This document shows, in pieces, positions 62,391 to 64,000 of a DNA stretch of 64,000 bases (its first letter is position 1; each line of letters opens with the position of its first letter). The notes beneath the pieces were generated by a model. That model ran no database searches and was not told the DNA's origin. It saw only the letters and a list, made by a program, of their open reading frames with translations. The stretch comes from Pseudotamlana agarivorans (GTDB lineage Bacteria > Bacteroidota > Bacteroidia > Flavobacteriales > Flavobacteriaceae), in contig NZ_LXEI01000015.1 in assembly GCF_001642835.1 (NCBI RefSeq), forward strand, positions 1 through 64,000, in the 5' to 3' direction. The translations under genes were made by a program, and so were the position numbers.

Positions 62391-64000
62391 TTAATAATTT
62401 ATTTTAACTTTTAAATTAATGTTCCTTCCTAATTCATCACTAAAGTATCGAAGTCTATTTAAGTAGTCTCTGTAAGAGGTATTGAAAATATTTTCGACAT
62501 TAAATTCTAGCTTTAAAGTACTTTTTTTAAATACCTTAAAATATGCAGAACTCGTAAAACTAAATAATGTATAGGCAGAAGGTGGGGTGCTTATATCAAC
62601 ATAATCATTGCTGTTGGTAATAGCGTTATAGGTATAAAAATTATAATCGGGGTAATTTTTTTGTTGTAATACAGTTTTATTTATTAAACTAACCGATAGT
62701 TGGTTTAAATCTTCATTGTAGTAGGAAATACTGTTGGTAAAGTTTCCTGCAGGCATATTTATAAGCGGTATATCCTCGGTTTGATTTGTGCCTCGTAACC
62801 AACCAAAACTTCCTTTATAACTAAATTGTTTGTTAATTCTCACTTCTAAATCTAAGTCTACGCCATAAATGGTAGCATCAACCTGATCGTATTCCCAAAC
62901 AGGAAAAGCGCCTCTAATGGTAGTGGTAATGCCCGTAGGAATAAGCTGCATATAGCCTTTAATAGAATTTACATATGGGCTAAGGGTGAAACCGAAATAC
63001 TGATTATTTCTCTGTAATGAAGCAATAAGTTTATTCGAAATTTCTTTTTCTAAGGTTAAGCTTCCAATTTCAATTCTCGCCGCACTATGATGCAATCCGT
63101 CACTAAATAATTCGGAAGGATTTGGCATTCTAGATGCTAAGCCATAATTTAAAAACAATTCAAAATCATCGCTAAAATGTCTCATATAGCTCAAATTAGC
63201 TGAGAAATTAGAAAACGAAAATTCAGGATAGGTTAACGTTTTAGAATTATTTGTGATTCCAGATTCAAATTCTGGGAACAATTCATCATAATTATAAGTC
63301 TCTTCCCAATCGGTGGTATTATACCATTTTCTTGCTTTAATTTCAGAAAAGTCATATCTAAAACCAGCACTGATTTCGCTAAATAAATTCAGCTTATAAT
63401 TTCCAGTAGCATAGATACCTGCATCATATTTTTCGTAATCCGGAATTATAGGACTCACCCCCGTACCTGAAACGGCATCATTTTCTTGAAAACGCACTAG
63501 GAAACCGGTATTAATTTCTGCTTTATCAAAGACGTCTATTTGCAAATTAGGTTGAAACGACGTGGTAAATAAACGAAGGTCGATTACTGGTGTATTAGCA
63601 TCATCACCGCGTCGTAAATCGAATTCTTTTCTTCTATTAATTTGAAAATCATATTGCATGGATAATTTCCCTAGCCTTTTAAAGCGTTTATATGCTTCAA
63701 CCTTTCCAAGTTGGTGAGAAACATGCTGCTTGGGATATCCAATGTTATACGAGAAATCATCTTTAATTCGAGGTTCTTGGCTATTTATGGCTGTAACCAA
63801 ATCGTTCACATTCCCAATATGGGAGGCTGCTAAAATGCCTAATTCATTATCAACAAAACTATAAAAGGCATCAAATCCCTTTTCGAAACTAGTATAACCC
63901 ACATTGGCTGAAACATTAGCATTTTTTATCCCACTATTCGTTAAATAATAATCGGGCGCTTTAAAGTCGCCAAATTGCTTGTAGCTACCTTGTATTTTAG
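62391..64000 (-). CDS. TonB-dependent receptor, C-terminal barrel part (5' end outside window)
   Basis: The minus-strand frame is open to the right edge; the GTG at 63902 is an internal Val, and the upstream residues read GSYKQFGDFKAPDYYLTNSG. What is visible is outer-membrane barrel: repeated amphipathic strands and FLNYGLASRMPNPSELFSDG, a phrase common in TonB receptors, with a barrel C-terminus ELGRNINLKVKINY. The His-rich lipoprotein follows 13 bases downstream. ZnuD/CirA-like metal or siderophore uptake is likely; the plug is outside the window so the substrate class cannot be refined. Confidence 0.85.
   Translation of the reverse strand, partial: KIQGSYKQFGDFKAPDYYLTNSGIKNANVSANVGYTSFEKGFDAFYSFVDNELGILAASHIGNVNDLVTAINSQEPRIKDDFSYNIGYPKQHVSHQLGKVEAYKRFKRLGKLSMQYDFQINRRKEFDLRRGDDANTPVIDLRLFTTSFQPNLQIDVFDKAEINTGFLVRFQENDAVSGTGVSPIIPDYEKYDAGIYATGNYKLNLFSEISAGFRYDFSEIKARKWYNTTDWEETYNYDELFPEFESGITNNSKTLTYPEFSFSNFSANLSYMRHFSDDFELFLNYGLASRMPNPSELFSDGLHHSAARIEIGSLTLEKEISNKLIASLQRNNQYFGFTLSPYVNSIKGYMQLIPTGITTTIRGAFPVWEYDQVDATIYGVDLDLEVRINKQFSYKGSFGWLRGTNQTEDIPLINMPAGNFTNSISYYNEDLNQLSVSLINKTVLQQKNYPDYNFYTYNAITNSNDYVDISTPPSAYTLFSFTSSAYFKVFKKSTLKLEFNVENIFNTSYRDYLNRLRYFSDELGRNINLKVKINY

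Overview
The window is about 64 kb of a low-GC (AT-rich) genome that reads as a marine-type member of the Bacteroidota, family Flavobacteriaceae. The reasons are a PorV/PorQ-family protein and a type IX secretion (T9SS) C-terminal signal, an Lnb-type (DUF4105) lipoprotein acyltransferase, a DUF3276/PUR protein, the nusB-DUF1573-yajC order, SusC/FecA-type TonB receptors, and -7 promoter elements of the TAnnTTTG type instead of sigma70 boxes. No rRNA, tRNA, CRISPR array, transposase or integrase was seen. Names rest on motifs and family memory; no database search was run.

Region 1 (1-16010) is a surface polysaccharide cluster: the tail of an SGNH-like protein, a GT2 and a GT4 glycosyltransferase, then further on two GT4 enzymes, an O-antigen ligase/polymerase-like membrane protein and an initiating polyprenyl-phosphate sugar transferase. 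It is split at 2713-11111 by an insert: four tandem ~133-bp repeats, a PAAR spike protein, a 1283-residue multidomain peptidoglycan-hydrolase effector, an overlapping small lipoprotein gene (immunity candidate), a 737-residue lipoprotein of unknown function, and then another copy of the same repeat in the same orientation. This bracketed toxin-like cassette is the most interesting accessory region.

Region 2 (16037-37729) is mostly housekeeping: Lnb-PorV pair, phosphatidylserine synthase, DUF808, the kdsD-tatC-CMD-lptB envelope operon divergent from recQ, a cyclophilin-FKBP fusion, YfiT/DinB, two GNATs, a thioredoxin-like protein, CsaA, an acyltransferase, DUF3276, an ABC exporter with a non-canonical Walker B acid, nusB-DUF1573-yajC, and proC-proB without proA.

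Region 3 (37927-47400) holds a TPR-transmembrane-HTH regulator, a 45-codon coiled-coil ORF and a 2489-residue T9SS-exported subtilase. Region 4 (47524-53020) is metabolic on both strands: cysK, a YdeI/DUF1801 protein, a lipoprotein ecotin with an Arg P1 residue, pepT, pyrD with a Cys at the catalytic base position, and an HMG-CoA-lyase family protein.

Region 5 (53055-60168) is a coherent locus starting from a well-formed Bacteroidota promoter: DUF4856 lipoprotein, imelysin-like lipoprotein, a vitamin-K-dependent carboxylase (HTTM) homologue that keeps the Lys and His equivalents of the animal enzyme, a TonB-dependent receptor overlapping it, and a secreted protein of unknown function. Region 6 has guaB, then on the minus strand a TonB-dependent receptor (running off the right edge) with its His-rich lipoprotein partner, probably for metal uptake.
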